Shown: piece after piece, positions 1 through 6,527 of the stretch
Position numbering within the stretch: position 1 is the stretch's first letter
Layout of the letters: each line of letters opens with the position of its first letter
Source of the DNA: Candidatus Omnitrophota bacterium
GTDB taxonomy: Bacteria > Omnitrophota > Koll11 > Gygaellales > JAQTUY01
DNA length: 21,460 nucleotides
Assembly (NCBI GenBank): GCA_028707105.1
Contig: JAQTUY010000011.1
Location: forward strand, 1-21,460
Direction: 5' to 3'
Notes under the pieces: model-generated
The model's input: the letters and a program-made list of their open reading frames with translations, nothing else
Databases searched by the model: none
What the model was told of the DNA's origin: nothing
Program-made: the position numbers and the translations under genes

Positions 1-53
1 GCCTTGAAGCCGGACTTGAACCCGTCTTCTGTCTGCGGCTGCAGTGTATTCAT
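1..53 (-). CDS. 5' end of an unidentified gene controlled by a c-di-GMP riboswitch (partial)
   Basis: Only the first 17 codons are in the window, starting MNTLQPQTEDGFKSGFK. The ATG at 51-53 is preceded by a G-rich ribosome-binding tract, GGGGG at 61-65, seven bases upstream. Too little protein is present to name a function. Its leader of about 255 bases starts at a good promoter and contains a c-di-GMP-I riboswitch with a terminator, so expression of this gene is expected to respond to c-di-GMP. Its position directly after pilZ and the tad genes suggests a role in adhesion, surface behaviour or c-di-GMP signalling, but that is inference from context only. Confidence 0.6.
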   Translation of the reverse strand, partial: MNTLQPQTEDGFKSGFK

Positions 54-66
54 TTTATTACCCCCA

Positions 67-121
67 TAAACAGACTGAGAGAGTAAAGCTTCCCCCTTAC
101 CCCCATTCTCCTGTCTGTTTA
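67..121 (-). repeat. Leader inverted repeat with duplicated ribosome-binding-like tract
   Basis: An 8-base inverted repeat, AAACAGAC at 68-75 and GTCTGTTT at 113-120, encloses 37 bases. On the minus strand the word ATGGGGGTAA occurs twice: once ending just before the ATG of the partial gene (58-67) and once inside the loop (97-106). The second copy is followed by another GGGGG tract. The hairpin could influence translation of the downstream gene, or the duplication could be an alternative ribosome entry site. Neither is shown by the sequence. Confidence 0.35.
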
Positions 122-176
122 GGCTTTTTTTCATCTTTAAAAAATGTTTTTAAAACTTGTTATGAAGTGCTTAAAT

Positions 177-225
177 AAAAAACCGAGTTGTCTAAATCAA
201 ATCACTTTGGTCTTCGGCAACCCGG
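177..225 (-). terminator. Riboswitch-controlled intrinsic terminator
   Basis: On the minus strand CCGGGTTG (225-218) pairs with CAACTCGG (190-183) with a single G-U pair, and six T residues follow (182-177). The 5' arm lies inside the conserved GCCGGG box at the 3' end of the c-di-GMP-I aptamer, so the aptamer fold and the terminator should exclude each other. That arrangement predicts that c-di-GMP binding allows read-through (an ON switch). The pairing is seen directly; the direction of control is inferred. Confidence 0.7.
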
Positions 226-300
226 CTGCCCTCCAAACTTACGACGGAGGGTACGTGGTTTTGCGCCCCCAGGTTACCCTGGGTTAGCCTTTTTCGTTCC
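211..300 (-). promoter_or_regulatory. c-di-GMP-I (GEMM) riboswitch aptamer upstream of the partial gene
   Basis: Read on the minus strand, the segment shows the conserved GEMM elements in order: AAGGCTAACC; a hairpin CCCAGG-GUAA-CCUGGG with a GNRA tetraloop; the box GGCGCAAAACC; a second hairpin with a CCCTCC/GGAGGG stem; and the 3' box GGCAGCCGGGTTGCC. The G equivalent to Vc2 G20 (by eye, the first G of AGGC) is kept, which favours c-di-GMP over the cGAMP-binding variant that carries A there. The transcript probably begins within ten bases of the aptamer. It sits between pilZ and the partial gene. Confidence 0.88.
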
Positions 301-315
301 TGCGTTCGTACTATA

Positions 316-344
316 AATATAATATATAATATATATACTGTCAA
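316..344 (-). promoter_or_regulatory. Sigma70-type promoter for the riboswitch-gene transcript
   Basis: On the minus strand a perfect -35 TTGACA (344-339) is separated by 17 bases from a -10 TATATT (321-316) in a very AT-rich stretch. Transcription should start near 309, just before the GEMM aptamer. The gene beyond the riboswitch is therefore probably transcribed independently of pilZ, although read-through from pilZ is possible because no terminator is visible between 345 and 386. Confidence 0.75.
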
Positions 345-385
345 GTAAAATATTGACTATAAAGAAAGGGGTTTCACGTCTTGAT

Positions 386-739
386 TTAGGCGGTTTTTTG
401 CCCTGGATCGGGGCTAGGCGGGGTGTAGCTTTGAACCTTAGCTATGATCTCGGGATTGGGGATATCAAACGATATTCCGGCCTCCCAGGTGGCGTTATCA
501 CCTTTTTTTACCCACATGATTTTACCAAACACCCTCATTTCCTCCTTAGAGCCGGACATAAGGAGCAACTCCAGGTGAGCATTAGCCCGCACCATTTGAG
601 GGCAGACAATTTTGACTCCATTGGCTGAAATATCCGCGGAATTAACCTCAACCGCAAACCTATTATCCCTTGATAGAGAATTAAGGATTAAAATCGGTAT
701 TTTAGTTGCTAACCGCGGTGCCCTTCTATCATCTGTCAT
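386..739 (-). CDS. PilZ-domain c-di-GMP receptor protein
   Basis: A 117-residue protein consisting essentially of a single PilZ domain. It has both signature motifs: the N-terminal RxxxR (R5 to R9 in DDRRAPR) and, about 30 residues later, DxSxxG in ADISANGVKI. These residues bind the c-di-GMP dimer in the family, so this copy should be binding-competent. No output domain is attached. It probably acts by protein contact, and the neighbouring tad genes make the pilus machinery a reasonable target, which is inferred. It lies 100 bases downstream of tadC behind a terminator-like hairpin and an inverted repeat that may be an operator. The start ATG at 737-739 has a weak purine-rich tract (GAGGTAAAAGAAG) ahead of it. 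Confidence 0.85.
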   Translation of the reverse strand: MTDDRRAPRLATKIPILILNSLSRDNRFAVEVNSADISANGVKIVCPQMVRANAHLELLLMSGSKEEMRVFGKIMWVKKGDNATWEAGISFDIPNPEIIAKVQSYTPPSPDPGQKTA

Positions 740-754
740 CTTCTTTTACCTCAC

Positions 755-786
755 TGGACATTAATAATCATGTCTCACAATGTCCA
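755..786. promoter_or_regulatory. TGGACATT inverted repeat upstream of pilZ (candidate operator)
   Basis: TGGACATT at 755-762 and AATGTCCA at 779-786 form a perfect 8-base inverted repeat with a 16-base spacer, in the 100-base gap before pilZ. The longer word AATTGGACATT (minus strand, 789-779) is identical to the two sites flanking the promoter of the HTH/transposase-like gene at 10.1 kb. It could be a binding site for that protein. No strong -35/-10 pair is visible for pilZ, so the relation to the promoter is unclear. Confidence 0.5.
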
Positions 787-812
787 ATTCATCGATAAAC
801 AATCGGAAGAAT

Positions 813-834
813 AAAAAATTGTCCAGAGTGGACA
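813..834 (-). terminator. Short terminator-like hairpin after tadC
   Basis: Directly after the tadC stop codon the minus strand reads TGTCCA-CTC-TGGACA (834 to 820, with the 3-base loop) followed by ATTTTTT. A 6-bp stem with a T run fits a weak intrinsic terminator ending the pilin-tadBC operon. The stem arms are again the TGGACA word found in the candidate operators, so this may instead, or also, be a protein-binding site. Confidence 0.5.
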
Positions 835-840
835 TTTTAC

Positions 841-1707
841 TTAAAAACTTAGGCCTCCGCCCTTCAAAAACTGCAGTATAACCGGTCCACCTACGACTAT
901 CAACACGACAGGAAGGATAAAGAAAAGTAAGGGGAAAAGAAGCTTAATCGGAGCTTTTAGGGCCATTTCCTCGCCACGCAGGAACCTGCGCATTCTGACC
1001 TCATCTGACTGGATCTTCAAGGCATCGCCCATAGGAGAGCCCATCCGGTCTGCCTGGATCAAAGTACGGACAAATGAGGATATTTCAGGCATACCTAATC
1101 TTGCCGCAAGACCTCGTAAAGCATCCTGTCTTGTCCTACCCATCTGTATTTCCTGCCAAGCAACAGCCAGTTCCTCAGTTAATGGACATTTCTTAAAGTC
1201 CTTTACTACCCTATCTATGGCTAGCATAAAGTTCAAACCCGCGCCAACGCAAAGTGTCAAAAGGTCAATAACCGCTGGCAGATCACGCGCAATTTCACTC
1301 TGCCTCTTCTGAACTTTCTGCTTTAGCCAAATATCCGGAAAAATGTAGCCGGCGAATAAAGAAAAACCAAGATACATGGGCTCAGTCTTCTTAAACACGA
1401 TAAAAACGATTACGGGAACAATTACCAGGGAAAGAAGCTTAAACGCAAAAAATTCCAGGACTGTCAAAGGAGAACCCGCGTAGGTCAGCTTCTTCTTAAG
1501 TTCAGTTGTGGGCAGGGACTTCTCCAGAGGCTTAACCACACCGGAAAGCGCGGTCAGGATCTGACGCAGTTTAAATGCAGGCTCAGCTGCCTGCTTTGTA
1601 GGCTGCTCCAGCGATAAATGCACCTCATCCTTAGTTAGGGACTTAGAAATATAGTAGACGCTCCCCATAATAAAAATAAAAACAAAGATCAGGATGATCA
1701 GGTCCAT
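841..1707 (-). CDS. tadC: Tad pilus inner-membrane platform protein TadC
   Basis: A 288-residue membrane protein of the type II secretion F (GspF/TadC) family. It has an N-terminal membrane segment (about 1-20), two more near 88-128, a cytoplasmic GspF-type helical domain (about 140-250; motifs RDLPAVIDLLTLCVGAGLNF and EEMALKAPIKLLFPLLFFILP) and a C-terminal hydrophobic segment (about 256-281). TadB and TadC together form the platform on which the TadA ATPase drives pilin addition or removal. The start ATG lies directly against the tadB stop, with GAGGTGTAG as ribosome site. It is the last gene of the pilin operon before the hairpin at 813-834. Length is normal for the family. Confidence 0.93.
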   Translation of the reverse strand: MDLIILIFVFIFIMGSVYYISKSLTKDEVHLSLEQPTKQAAEPAFKLRQILTALSGVVKPLEKSLPTTELKKKLTYAGSPLTVLEFFAFKLLSLVIVPVIVFIVFKKTEPMYLGFSLFAGYIFPDIWLKQKVQKRQSEIARDLPAVIDLLTLCVGAGLNFMLAIDRVVKDFKKCPLTEELAVAWQEIQMGRTRQDALRGLAARLGMPEISSFVRTLIQADRMGSPMGDALKIQSDEVRMRRFLRGEEMALKAPIKLLFPLLFFILPVVLIVVGGPVILQFLKGGGLSF

Positions 1708-2562
1708 CTACACCTCTATCGACGAGAATTTACGGATAAATATGATCCCTAAGACTTCCATGATAATGGAAGCGCCTATCATCAGCCTGCCTACGCTCTC
1801 CTCGAGCATAATATCAAAAAAGTGCGGGTTAAAGGAATAAACAAAAATGGCGAAAGCTACAGGCAGGCCGCCCATAATAATACCCTGCAACTTAGCCTGG
1901 ACAGTAAGCGCCTTAAGGCGGCCCAGGATCTTTGTCCTCTCCCTTATGGTAAAAATAAGCTGGTTAAAGGTCTCCGTAAGGTCGCCCCCTGTCTCACGGG
2001 AGACAAGTATCGCCGTTATAATAAGGTCTAATTCCTCAATTTTCATCCTTTTTTTCAGGTTGTTCAAAGAGGTTTCGAGGGGAACTCCGATACGGTTTTC
2101 CCTGAGCATCAGGCTGAATTCCTGGGATATCGGGGGAGGCATCTCTTCAGCCAGAACCTCAAAAGCCTGCAGAAGGGAAAGGCCTGCCCGCAGCGAGCCG
2201 GAAAGGACCATCAGGCCGTCAATAAGCTGTTGGGCGAATTTCTGTCGCCTGGCCTTTTCCATCTCTTTAATAACTATTAACGGCAGGGCCAAACCCAGAA
2301 TCACTCCAACGGTCACTGCCACAAAATTATGCAGAAGAAAGAATGCTGCCGCGCCCAAGACCAGCGGCCCAAGCAAGTCAATCATGATCAGCTTAGACAT
2401 GGGGACGTTCAAAAACATGTCGTCGAGCTTAGGGGTGATCTTATCCATCCTTTTATTCTGCCAATCTTCCAGATGCTTCTGCATAAAAGGACGGACCGCC
2501 AATACAAGCATGCCTATAGACGCGAACGCCGTGACTAATATCAGGATTTGAAGTGTATCCAT
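1708..2562 (-). CDS. tadB: Tad pilus inner-membrane platform protein TadB
   Basis: A 284-residue GspF-family protein with an N-terminal membrane helix (about 6-23), a hydrophobic pair (about 58-100), the cytoplasmic GspF domain with the typical FAQQLIDGLMVLSGSLRAGLSLLQAFEVLAEEMP-type helix array (about 110-215, cited only in part: LSGSLRAGLSLLQAFEVLAE), and two C-terminal membrane segments (about 228-277). In Tad systems TadB pairs with TadC at the inner membrane. It follows the small pilin gene at 2569 by six bases and abuts tadC, so these are co-translated. No clear ribosome site precedes the ATG, which suggests translational coupling to the pilin gene. Confidence 0.93.
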   Translation of the reverse strand: MDTLQILILVTAFASIGMLVLAVRPFMQKHLEDWQNKRMDKITPKLDDMFLNVPMSKLIMIDLLGPLVLGAAAFFLLHNFVAVTVGVILGLALPLIVIKEMEKARRQKFAQQLIDGLMVLSGSLRAGLSLLQAFEVLAEEMPPPISQEFSLMLRENRIGVPLETSLNNLKKRMKIEELDLIITAILVSRETGGDLTETFNQLIFTIRERTKILGRLKALTVQAKLQGIIMGGLPVAFAIFVYSFNPHFFDIMLEESVGRLMIGASIIMEVLGIIFIRKFSSIEV

Positions 2563-2568
2563 ATTTTA

Positions 2569-2751
2569 CTATTGAATTTGAGTTACGCCGGGTTGATACT
2601 GTTCACCGTCGCTGATGGCGTCGCCGGCCTGCTTGTATTTACCCATAGAACTAAAAATAAGCATCCCCAACATAGCCATAAACACCGCCACAATGACCGA
2701 TATCATAAGCACATACTCCAGCGTCGTCTGGGCAGAGTTATTTTTCATCAT
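2569..2751 (-). CDS. Small Flp-type pilin-like protein next to tadB
   Basis: A 60-residue protein starting MMKNNSAQTTLEYVLMISVI. The charged leader, the A|Q junction, the E five residues after the cleavage point (QTTLEY) and a hydrophobic stretch of about 20 residues are the class III prepilin pattern used by Tad systems. The mature part would be about 54 residues, the size of a Flp pilin. It overlaps the preceding gene by 14 bases, so it depends on that gene's translation; either of the first two ATGs could be the start. It is separated from the main pilin array by four genes and may be a minor or priming subunit. Confidence 0.8.
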   Translation of the reverse strand: MMKNNSAQTTLEYVLMISVIVAVFMAMLGMLIFSSMGKYKQAGDAISDGEQYQPGVTQIQ

Positions 2752-3619
2752 AGTTCACGCCTATAATGGTGCCCTTGCCCTGGGGCTCTTTGAATATGCT
2801 TATTATACACGAAGCGAAGCGATTTTTAAATACTAAACTTTCCCCGGTCAAGCTTATACCCATTTTGTCATATATTTCCCTGGGAGCATCCTGGAAATTA
2901 ACTTCCTTTTCCAAGGCCCAATTGTAAGTACTCATATTCTGTCGATAGAAACTTTCGATTTTTTCTACGGTATCGGTGCTAAAATAAGTCAGGGCGGCTT
3001 TTTTTCCGTTATTTCGTTCGGCGCTGTTCATCCGCGTTGCCCCGGGATAGCGCGGCACCGTCTGCAGGTCTTTTCCGGGAGTGTCTTCCGTGGGGATCTT
3101 TCCCGCGCCGGGCTCCGGCTCCACATGCAGCCTCTCCGCCGGGTCCACGCCTTCAGGCACGGATTCCAGCTGTTTCATAAGTTCATCTCCCATTTTCTGA
3201 TCGCATTCAGCGCAAGGCTTATTGTCGGAAAGCTCGGGAGCCTGAGTCTGCACTACGGTAATAAAATTTTTTCCCATTATGCTCTGCACGGTTACGTTAG
3301 TGGCAGCCCCGCCCTTGCCGAACACGGCTATCCCCATATCTGCCTGTATCGATTCCGTATTCATAGACCAGCCAAAATTCGCCATTTTGCTCTTATAAAA
3401 CTCCAGCACTTCTCCGATAGGGGCATTGGTCGTGTAAATAGCGTCGTACACCGGCTTATTATCAATGATCACGTTCTCCTGTTTGACCTTCTGCGCATTA
3501 GGAAAAACCGGAATATTCTCCCATACCGCCGCTTCCGCAGCAGACAACAAGCACCAAATACCAAACACGAATATAAACACAAGGCGCGTATTTAATGTCC
3601 GCATTCCGTTGTACCTCAT
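2738..3619 (-). CDS. Exported protein with two copies of an unrecognised domain, tad operon
   Basis: A 293-residue protein with a signal peptide (hydrophobic 12-27, probable cleavage after AAEA at 30). Two regions share a pattern: residues 34-125 (IPVFPNAQKV ... VLEFYKSKMANFGW) and 188-288 (VPRYPGATRM ... IESFYRQNMSTYNW), that is P-aromatic-P-x-A, then FY, then a terminal W. Between them lies a CAEC motif (137-140) and an acidic, Pro-rich linker. I do not recognise a named function. The FYxxxMxxxxW pattern occurs in various uncharacterised bacterial exported proteins. The ribosome site AGGAGG is eight bases before the ATG, which overlaps the stop of the TadG-like gene by one base. A periplasmic role in pilus assembly is inferred from context. 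Confidence 0.75.
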   Translation of the reverse strand: MRYNGMRTLNTRLVFIFVFGIWCLLSAAEAAVWENIPVFPNAQKVKQENVIIDNKPVYDAIYTTNAPIGEVLEFYKSKMANFGWSMNTESIQADMGIAVFGKGGAATNVTVQSIMGKNFITVVQTQAPELSDNKPCAECDQKMGDELMKQLESVPEGVDPAERLHVEPEPGAGKIPTEDTPGKDLQTVPRYPGATRMNSAERNNGKKAALTYFSTDTVEKIESFYRQNMSTYNWALEKEVNFQDAPREIYDKMGISLTGESLVFKNRFASCIISIFKEPQGKGTIIGVNYDEK

Positions 3620-4737
3620 TAAGATCCTCCTATCAAATAAGAATCGTATCTGGGGTTGGGGATCGGGCCTACCGCTCCGCCTGACGCGCGGGAACTTGAA
3701 CTTGAAATGATGCCTCCTCCGGAAGGACCGTTATATTTCATCTCCCACATCCCCAAGTCCCGGTTCGGCTCGATTCGCGTTGTCGTAATCGTAGTTTCGG
3801 GATTATCGCTGACAATATTAGCAATAAAAGCAATCGGCACAGGATAAATGATCTGGTTCCATACTACAGATCCGCGGCTGGCCGTGCTGGGAAATATCTT
3901 AGCAATACCATGGGCCATTCCGCCCGTAATGGTGACCCTGTCCAGAGGCGCGCACACCGTACAACATCCCCCTTTGCACGGCAGTGCCCCGGATACATAC
4001 GTCGGAATATTGGCAACACCCATAGAGCTGACGCAACCCTGATAGGTCGAAAGATACACCCAGGACGATATATAACATAAACACCATGCCGCAGGCGGGA
4101 CATTATCCCTGAACAACCCGAGCAGGATGCCGGGCATCGGGATCAAACCCGGAAAAGAAGGCGCATCCGCGTCTACCGTGAAAGAATTCGCGCCTCCGCT
4201 CTTATCCGTCCAGGAATAAACCCCGGAATCGTACCCCTGACTGCTCATCCACTGGTCAAAAGAAGAATCCCGCTGTAAATAAGCCTGATACGATTCGCCG
4301 CTCAACCTGATCTTGCCTTCATCTATCCCGGCATTCAAAAAGGCCATCTGCTTTGCCGCGCTTTCCGCGTCAGCATATCCTTCGTCTCCTGCCTGCCAGG
4401 CTAATATATACTGGGCTGTCTGGGCAGCGACGAACGCGAGATAAGAAATATACCTGGTCCATTCGCTGCACATATTGATGGGGATCAGGAACATCACCTG
4501 AGTACTAAGGTATTCGGCGATCATAATGGTATTTATATCGGCGAGGGTATTCAAAGTATTAGCATGCATAGTAGAACAGGCCAAAGCGCCGGCATCGGCG
4601 GCATTGGCGGTATGGGTCTTAGTCAAACCGACCTTGCCGATATTCACAGTTACCATGATAGCCATTATCAACACCACGATAATGGCTATCATAAAAGGCG
4701 CTATCTGGCCGTCATTGCTAAAAAATACTTTTTTCAT
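3619..4737 (-). CDS. TadG-like / Tad-domain pseudopilin-like protein
   Basis: A 372-residue protein with the N-terminal signature of the putative Flp pilus-assembly TadE/G-like family: NDGQIAPFMIAIIVVLIMAI, then the usual THTANAADAGALACS segment at about 40-55, which is typical of TadG-type proteins. The rest is a long extracytoplasmic domain. It has a cysteine-rich region around residues 218-265 (CLCY, GCV, PCKGGCCTVCAP), which suggests disulfide bonding. No von Willebrand domain is evident. Its start overlaps the stop of the 82-residue TadE-like gene by four bases. It probably forms part of the pilus base or tip; the exact role is inferred. Confidence 0.8.
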   Translation of the reverse strand: MKKVFFSNDGQIAPFMIAIIVVLIMAIMVTVNIGKVGLTKTHTANAADAGALACSTMHANTLNTLADINTIMIAEYLSTQVMFLIPINMCSEWTRYISYLAFVAAQTAQYILAWQAGDEGYADAESAAKQMAFLNAGIDEGKIRLSGESYQAYLQRDSSFDQWMSSQGYDSGVYSWTDKSGGANSFTVDADAPSFPGLIPMPGILLGLFRDNVPPAAWCLCYISSWVYLSTYQGCVSSMGVANIPTYVSGALPCKGGCCTVCAPLDRVTITGGMAHGIAKIFPSTASRGSVVWNQIIYPVPIAFIANIVSDNPETTITTTRIEPNRDLGMWEMKYNGPSGGGIISSSSSRASGGAVGPIPNPRYDSYLIGGS

Positions 4738-4982
4738 TTACCCTGGAAGACCCAGCTTTCTGTTAGCGGCTTCTGGCTCGACACCGGCCACTGCCCGGGG
4801 TTACTGCTTCCGGCAGTAACGCGGGTCTGGTTATAAGGCGGCTGCCTTTCCGCGAGGTTTCTATTAAACCATAGCCAAATGTTAACCGACCCATAAAGCA
4901 GCATGATCAGGGCCACAAAAACCAAAGCCGTTTCTAAAGTAACCTGCGCTTTTTTACCTTTTATTACTGAGGAGTTGTCCAT
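4734..4982 (-). CDS. Small TadE-like pseudopilin
   Basis: An 82-residue protein with a short charged leader and the junction GKKA|QVTLETALVFVALIMLL, a TadE-like class III prepilin pattern with E at position 5 after the cleavage point, followed by one hydrophobic helix and a 45-residue polar tail. The ribosome site GAGG is about nine bases before the ATG. It overlaps the genes on both sides (19 and 4 bases), indicating tight coupling. TadE/TadF pseudopilins are needed for pilus assembly in characterised systems; assignment to E or F is not possible here. Confidence 0.75.
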   Translation of the reverse strand: MDNSSVIKGKKAQVTLETALVFVALIMLLYGSVNIWLWFNRNLAERQPPYNQTRVTAGSSNPGQWPVSSQKPLTESWVFQGK

Positions 4983-5557
4983 GTTTTCTGCCTCGAGACT
5001 TCCGTGCCTACCGCGGATTGACGGTAGCGGCCGTCGGAATCCAACCCCTGCGTAACCACAATATCCGTACCGGTTTCCGTCCTAAGATAGGTAGTAATAG
5101 TGTCGGTTAATCTTGCCTGCTTTGTGCTGACCCGGGCCGTAGGGTCCTCGTATCTTGTCTCTTGCGATGTATATCCGGTGCTTGTGGAAGTCTCCACGTC
5201 TTTGATTTTAGTGCCATCCGGCAGCTCAAATTCATCCTCATTTATTGTATAATAGCTTTTTTCTTCCGGCGTGCCCAAACACCAGGCCACTGAAGCGCCG
5301 GCGCTGGTACTGCTCCTGCCGCCTTCGCCATAACCCCCAAAAAGATTGGCGGTGCGTGGATTTTTAATGATATTATAACTGGCAAAGGCATTTTCATCAT
5401 AAGCCTTCTTTAACGCTGCGCGGAATGCCTGCTGCTGGAGAATCTGTTGTTCCTGCAGGCTTTGTCCGTATGAGATCAAAACAGCCAGACAAATTATGAT
5501 CAACGAGCCGAATATCGCCAGTTCCGTGGTCGCTTGAGCACTATTATTTAATCTCAT
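4964..5557 (-). CDS. TadE-like pseudopilin with a long C-terminal domain
   Basis: A 197-residue protein starting MRLNNSAQATTELAIFGSLI. It has a class III prepilin-type junction (A|QATTELAIF) and a single N-terminal hydrophobic helix (about 11-30). A predicted alpha-helical stretch rich in Gln follows (EQQILQQQAFRAALKKAY), then a polar domain rich in Thr, Ser and Gly. This matches TadE-type pseudopilins rather than the small major pilins. It starts six bases after the preceding pilin stop with no strong ribosome site. The polar part shows no recognised enzyme motif. Confidence 0.75.
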   Translation of the reverse strand: MRLNNSAQATTELAIFGSLIIICLAVLISYGQSLQEQQILQQQAFRAALKKAYDENAFASYNIIKNPRTANLFGGYGEGGRSSTSAGASVAWCLGTPEEKSYYTINEDEFELPDGTKIKDVETSTSTGYTSQETRYEDPTARVSTKQARLTDTITTYLRTETGTDIVVTQGLDSDGRYRQSAVGTEVSRQKTWTTPQ

Positions 5558-5563
5558 CGCTTT

Positions 5564-5878
5564 TTAGGGTAATAAATCCTGCCAACCCTCCCCCACCGTA
5601 TTATCCGTAGAATGACGGGTAGTAGTATCCTGGGTTGTAGTGCCGGTGACGTTACTCTGGAGAGTGCTCTGGGCCGTGCCCTGGCTAGTGGTCACCGCAT
5701 CAGACTTAGTTTCCCCGGAGACATACTGTTGGGAAGATATCTGGGAATCCGCGAGATCCTTTAGCCTGCCCTGCACTCCGCGTTTAAAATATACCTGCAT
5801 TGCTATAACCACAAGGGACACCAAGCCCAAGACCGTTACATACTCCCATATACTCTGGCCCCTGCTTCTTATTTCCAT
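5564..5878 (-). CDS. Flp-type pilin with Thr/Ser-rich tail (seventh of the array)
   Basis: From the internal ATG at 5876-5878, 104 residues: MEIRSRGQSIWEYVTVLGLV. It has the G|Q prepilin junction, E at position 5, a hydrophobic helix, and the block AMQVYFKRGVQGRLKDLAD shared with three neighbouring pilins. The last 55 residues are rich in Thr, Ser and Gln and probably disordered or exposed. An in-frame GTG two codons earlier is an alternative start. The ATG is preferred because AGGTGGG lies just before it. It overlaps the previous gene by 10 bases. Confidence 0.85.
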   Translation of the reverse strand: MEIRSRGQSIWEYVTVLGLVSLVVIAMQVYFKRGVQGRLKDLADSQISSQQYVSGETKSDAVTTSQGTAQSTLQSNVTGTTTQDTTTRHSTDNTVGEGWQDLLP

Positions 5879-6153
5879 ACCCACCTGCCCCCGCTCTGCT
5901 GCGTAGTCTCGTCGCGCTCGGTCGTGGTCAGGCCGCCGCTGGTATTTTCAGTCGTGGCGGCAGTAACGTCCTTCTGTTGGTATATGACCGTTTGCCCAGG
6001 GCAATACTCCTCTCCGATGGCCACGCTCTGGCCGCGTAAATGCCCCTGCACTCCGCGCTTAAAATATACCTGGATAGCAATAAGCGCTGCCACTACGACA
6101 GCCACTATTATAGCATACTCCAAAGTACTCTGCGCAGCGTTACTCTTAAGCAT
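5869..6153 (-). CDS. Flp-type pilin with Thr-rich tail (sixth of the array)
   Basis: From the ATG at 6151-6153, 94 residues: MLKSNAAQSTLEYAIIVAVV. The start is chosen because GGTGGGTGAG precedes it and the prepilin leader must be short. The same frame is open for 50 more codons upstream, but that stretch is Arg-rich, overlaps the preceding pilin gene and has no pilin character. The junction is A|Q rather than G|Q. The block AIQVYFKRGVQGHLRG is shared with its neighbours, and a Thr-rich tail follows. Paralogy with the genes at 5564, 6200 and 6528 is clear by eye. Confidence 0.85.
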   Translation of the reverse strand: MLKSNAAQSTLEYAIIVAVVVAALIAIQVYFKRGVQGHLRGQSVAIGEEYCPGQTVIYQQKDVTAATTENTSGGLTTTERDETTQQSGGRWVWK

Positions 6154-6199
6154 GATCTCACCCACCCCGGGTATAAACCTATCCTGGATCCAACCGCTA

Positions 6200-6511
6200 T
6201 TACTTCCAGTATTCCTGGTCAGAAGAGGCGACACTCTCGTTGGAATTCTGATCCTGCGACTTGACCATATCTGAAGTCGTGACTTTATTCTGGAGCACTT
6301 CATGGGTCGTGCTCTGGGTATTAGTCGTTACTGTGCCTGTCGTATACCCAGGTGAATACTGGTCGCCGATCTGATCCGTAGAATCGCGAAGCTTGCCCTG
6401 GACGCCGCGCTTCATATAGACCTGCATCGCAATCAAAGCCGCGACAATGATGCCTATGAGAAGCGCATACTCAAGTGTACTCTGCCCCCTTTTATTAAGC
6501 TTTAAAAACAT
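6200..6511 (-). CDS. Flp-type pilin with polar tail (fifth of the array)
   Basis: A 103-residue protein starting MFLKLNKRGQSTLEYALLIG, with a standard G|Q class III prepilin site, E at position 5 and one hydrophobic helix. The shared block AMQVYMKRGVQGKLRDSTD and the motif QYSPG follow, then a Thr/Ser/Gln-rich tail of about 50 residues. GGGGGTGAAGA precedes the ATG. It is 16 bases after the fourth pilin and 46 bases before the sixth. The tail makes it longer than classical Flp1 (about 50 mature residues). Confidence 0.87.
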   Translation of the reverse strand: MFLKLNKRGQSTLEYALLIGIIVAALIAMQVYMKRGVQGKLRDSTDQIGDQYSPGYTTGTVTTNTQSTTHEVLQNKVTTSDMVKSQDQNSNESVASSDQEYWK

Positions 6512-6527
6512 TCTTCACCCCCTAAAA

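Noticed and set aside
211..300. cGAMP-specific (GEMM-Ib) interpretation of the riboswitches
   Set aside because: The position matching Vc2 G20 reads G in both copies by manual alignment; the cGAMP variant usually has A. Binding data would be decisive.
1847..2551. A 234-codon open frame on the + strand inside tadB
   Set aside because: It is the mirror of a well-supported GspF-family gene, has no ribosome site and gives a Ser/Arg/Ile-rich sequence without domain character.
3864..4103. 79-codon minus-strand frame in the TadG-like gene
   Set aside because: It is an out-of-frame reading of the same strand with no ribosome site and unusual composition.
5869..6303. 144-residue version of the sixth pilin with an Arg-rich N-terminus
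   Set aside because: The first 50 codons overlap the fifth pilin gene and lack pilin character; a good ribosome site supports the internal ATG at 6153.
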